Assembly: GCF_024584705.1 (NCBI RefSeq)
Contig: NZ_CP097384.1
Span: forward strand, 1,860,001 to 1,924,000
Reading direction: 5' to 3'
Origin: Blastopirellula sp. J2-11
GTDB taxonomy: Bacteria > Planctomycetota > Planctomycetia > Pirellulales > Pirellulaceae
DNA length: 64,000 bases
Below, in pieces: positions 62,725 to 64,000 of the stretch. Each line of letters begins with the position of its first letter. The stretch's first letter is position 1. The notes under the pieces were generated by a model. It was not told the origin of the DNA, ran no database searches, and saw only the letters and a program-made list of their open reading frames with translations. Position numbers and translations under genes: made by a program.

Positions 62725-64000
62725 CTATTCGGCTTCGATGGATTGGGGAGGATCGCCCACTTCGTCCTGTCCGATTTCTGGCGAATCGAATTCCATCTGG
62801 CCTGGTTCGTCGAGGATCTTGATTTCCTGTCCGTCGGCCAACTTTCGCGCCGTGCGAACTTGGTTGTAGACGATTGCAGCCTGGAAGCCCCAGAAGATCG
62901 AGATGATGATTCCGATCGCAGCTCCTAGGAACGGGAGGGAGACGAAACTCTTGGTTTCCACCAACAGGCAGATCGCCGTCGTGAAAGCGACGAACGAAAC
63001 GATCACCTTGGTGACATACATATTGTTCCAGCGCTTTACCGTATGGCTGTCGATCGCCGAGCGGGCCGATTGATTCGCCAAATCGCGGAGTGCGCGCAGA
63101 TCGGAGGTTTGCTCCGGCGCTTTACGCGAAGGAACAAACTCGCCGGGATTGAACGGCGTTTGTTCTTTCACCGGTTGGGGCGGCTCAGGCGGTTTGGGCG
63201 CCGCGGCCTGTTGCGATGGTGAAGGATTGGTGCTCGTCCCCTCACGACCACGAACGCGGCTCATGAGACTGGACATGTATTCCTCGATCGAAACATCATC
63301 CTCATCGGCCGGATTCGCCGCCGGTTCTTCATCGCTGGTCATCAGCGAAGGGGACGAAGGTTCGTCGTACTCTTCTTCCTCGTCGTCATCGGCGTCGGGA
63401 TTGAAACCAAACTTGGCGAGCACGTCCGCAACGCTGGCTTGAGGAGCGGCCGGCTCGGGCGCGATCTCGGACGATTCGTCTTCCACTTCGGCGGTTTCCG
63501 CCGCTTGTGCTTCTTCAGCAGGAGCGAAGTGAGCCGAGGCCGCGCCTAGTTGGTGCGACATGCTCTCCAGCTCTTCGATACGTTGGGTCAGTTCCGCTTC
63601 GCGTTGCGACCAGCCGCGCGACAGGACCTGGAGACGCTCGTTGGCGTCGGCCGCGTCCCGATGCGCTCTTTCCTGAGCTTCCATGGCCTCCGGCGCAACG
63701 GAGCCGCCGGAGGCGTCCAGCTCGCGATATTCGTGTTCTAATTTTTCCAGCTGTTGCTCAAGCTCGCCGATTTTCGTTTCGTTCGCTGCATGCTGTTGTT
63801 GCATTTCTTGCAGCAAGCGCTCGGTCTCGGCCAAGCGCTCGACAGCCGCTGTTTCTTCTGGCTGGGGAATCGGCGGCGCGGCGGGGCTTGGTTGTGCAGT
63901 CGATTGACGAACCAGATCGACAAGGCGATGTATCCGGCGACGGTTGCGTCCTCGAATTTCGCCCAAGCGTCGCTCTAGCGACTGAACTTGTCGCTGACTT
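62725..64000 (-). CDS. Membrane-anchored coiled-coil protein (5' end beyond the window)
   Basis: The frame is open to the window edge, so the N-terminus lies outside; a TTG at 63966 is probably internal. At least 424 residues are visible. The first 150 or so form an Ala/Glu/Gln-rich coiled coil (AETERLLQEMQQQHAANETK, cited in part), then a long acidic, Pro-rich disordered part with DADDDEEEEYDEP. Two hydrophobic segments near residues 320-340 and 345-370 of the visible part (VTKVIVSFVAFTTAICLLVE and LGAAIGIIISIFWGF) anchor it in the membrane, with a cytoplasmic or periplasmic acidic tail. Function unknown; it may be a cell-envelope or polar scaffold. Confidence 0.6.
   Translation of the reverse strand, partial: SQRQVQSLERRLGEIRGRNRRRIHRLVDLVRQSTAQPSPAAPPIPQPEETAAVERLAETERLLQEMQQQHAANETKIGELEQQLEKLEHEYRELDASGGSVAPEAMEAQERAHRDAADANERLQVLSRGWSQREAELTQRIEELESMSHQLGAASAHFAPAEEAQAAETAEVEDESSEIAPEPAAPQASVADVLAKFGFNPDADDDEEEEYDEPSSPSLMTSDEEPAANPADEDDVSIEEYMSSLMSRVRGREGTSTNPSPSQQAAAPKPPEPPQPVKEQTPFNPGEFVPSRKAPEQTSDLRALRDLANQSARSAIDSHTVKRWNNMYVTKVIVSFVAFTTAICLLVETKSFVSLPFLGAAIGIIISIFWGFQAAIVYNQVRTARKLADGQEIKILDEPGQMEFDSPEIGQDEVGDPPQSIEAE

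Overview
The window looks like a planctomycete chromosome, most likely a marine member of the Pirellulaceae (Blastopirellula/Bremerella type). The grounds are the gene families: a cytochrome-containing DUF1592/1588/1585-type protein paired with a Tat-exported DUF1552 protein, two DUF1080 proteins, a PQQ-like propeller protein, many secreted proteins of unknown function, and moderately high GC with frequent GTG/TTG starts. No rRNA, tRNA or CRISPR array was seen. Genus assignment is inference from gene content only.

Layout. 1-4 kb (minus strand): 5'-complete but edge-cut miaE, a small His/Gly/Tyr-rich secreted protein, and RNase R. 4-8 kb: the c-type-cytochrome/DUF1552 pair, closed by a strong terminator. 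8-12 kb: a periplasmic leucine-binding-type receptor translationally coupled to a membrane histidine kinase. 11.8-16.2 kb: an M48 membrane protease, an IS1182-type insertion sequence, a MEKHLA-domain protein and a lipoprotein. 16.4-22 kb: a UbiA prenyltransferase, TIM-barrel and phosphodiesterase-like trio that resembles the eboC/eboE/eboF part of the ebo cluster, then a HEAT-repeat protein and a small membrane protein. 22-32 kb: core information genes (polA, coaE, rho, ribH, nusB, ftsY, a cold-shock protein). 32.7-38 kb: a divergent pair made of a TPR plus outer-membrane beta-barrel protein and a 1060-residue secreted repeat protein. 38.5-45.7 kb: esterase, DUF374 acyltransferase, DUF1080 protein, sufE, a structured intergenic region, and a PII gene with a sigma-54-type promoter. 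45.9-58.3 kb: a ClC-family chloride transporter, a hybrid histidine kinase, a second DUF1080 protein, a PQQ-like protein, a long Lhr helicase and a tandem universal stress protein. 58.3-60.3 kb: a small accessory island (HEPN-like protein plus DUF2971 protein) held between two same-orientation copies of a palindromic element. 60.3-64 kb: a LarA-like protein and two secreted or membrane proteins.

Most of the window is ordinary chromosomal backbone. The best candidates for undescribed biology are the HEPN/DUF2971 cassette between direct repeats; a structured, terminator-ended RNA candidate upstream of the PII gene; the Slam-like TPR/beta-barrel protein divergent from a repeat-rich secreted protein; the shortened ebo-like cluster, whose phosphodiesterase-like member lacks standard metal ligands; and at least three families of small inverted-repeat elements scattered between genes.
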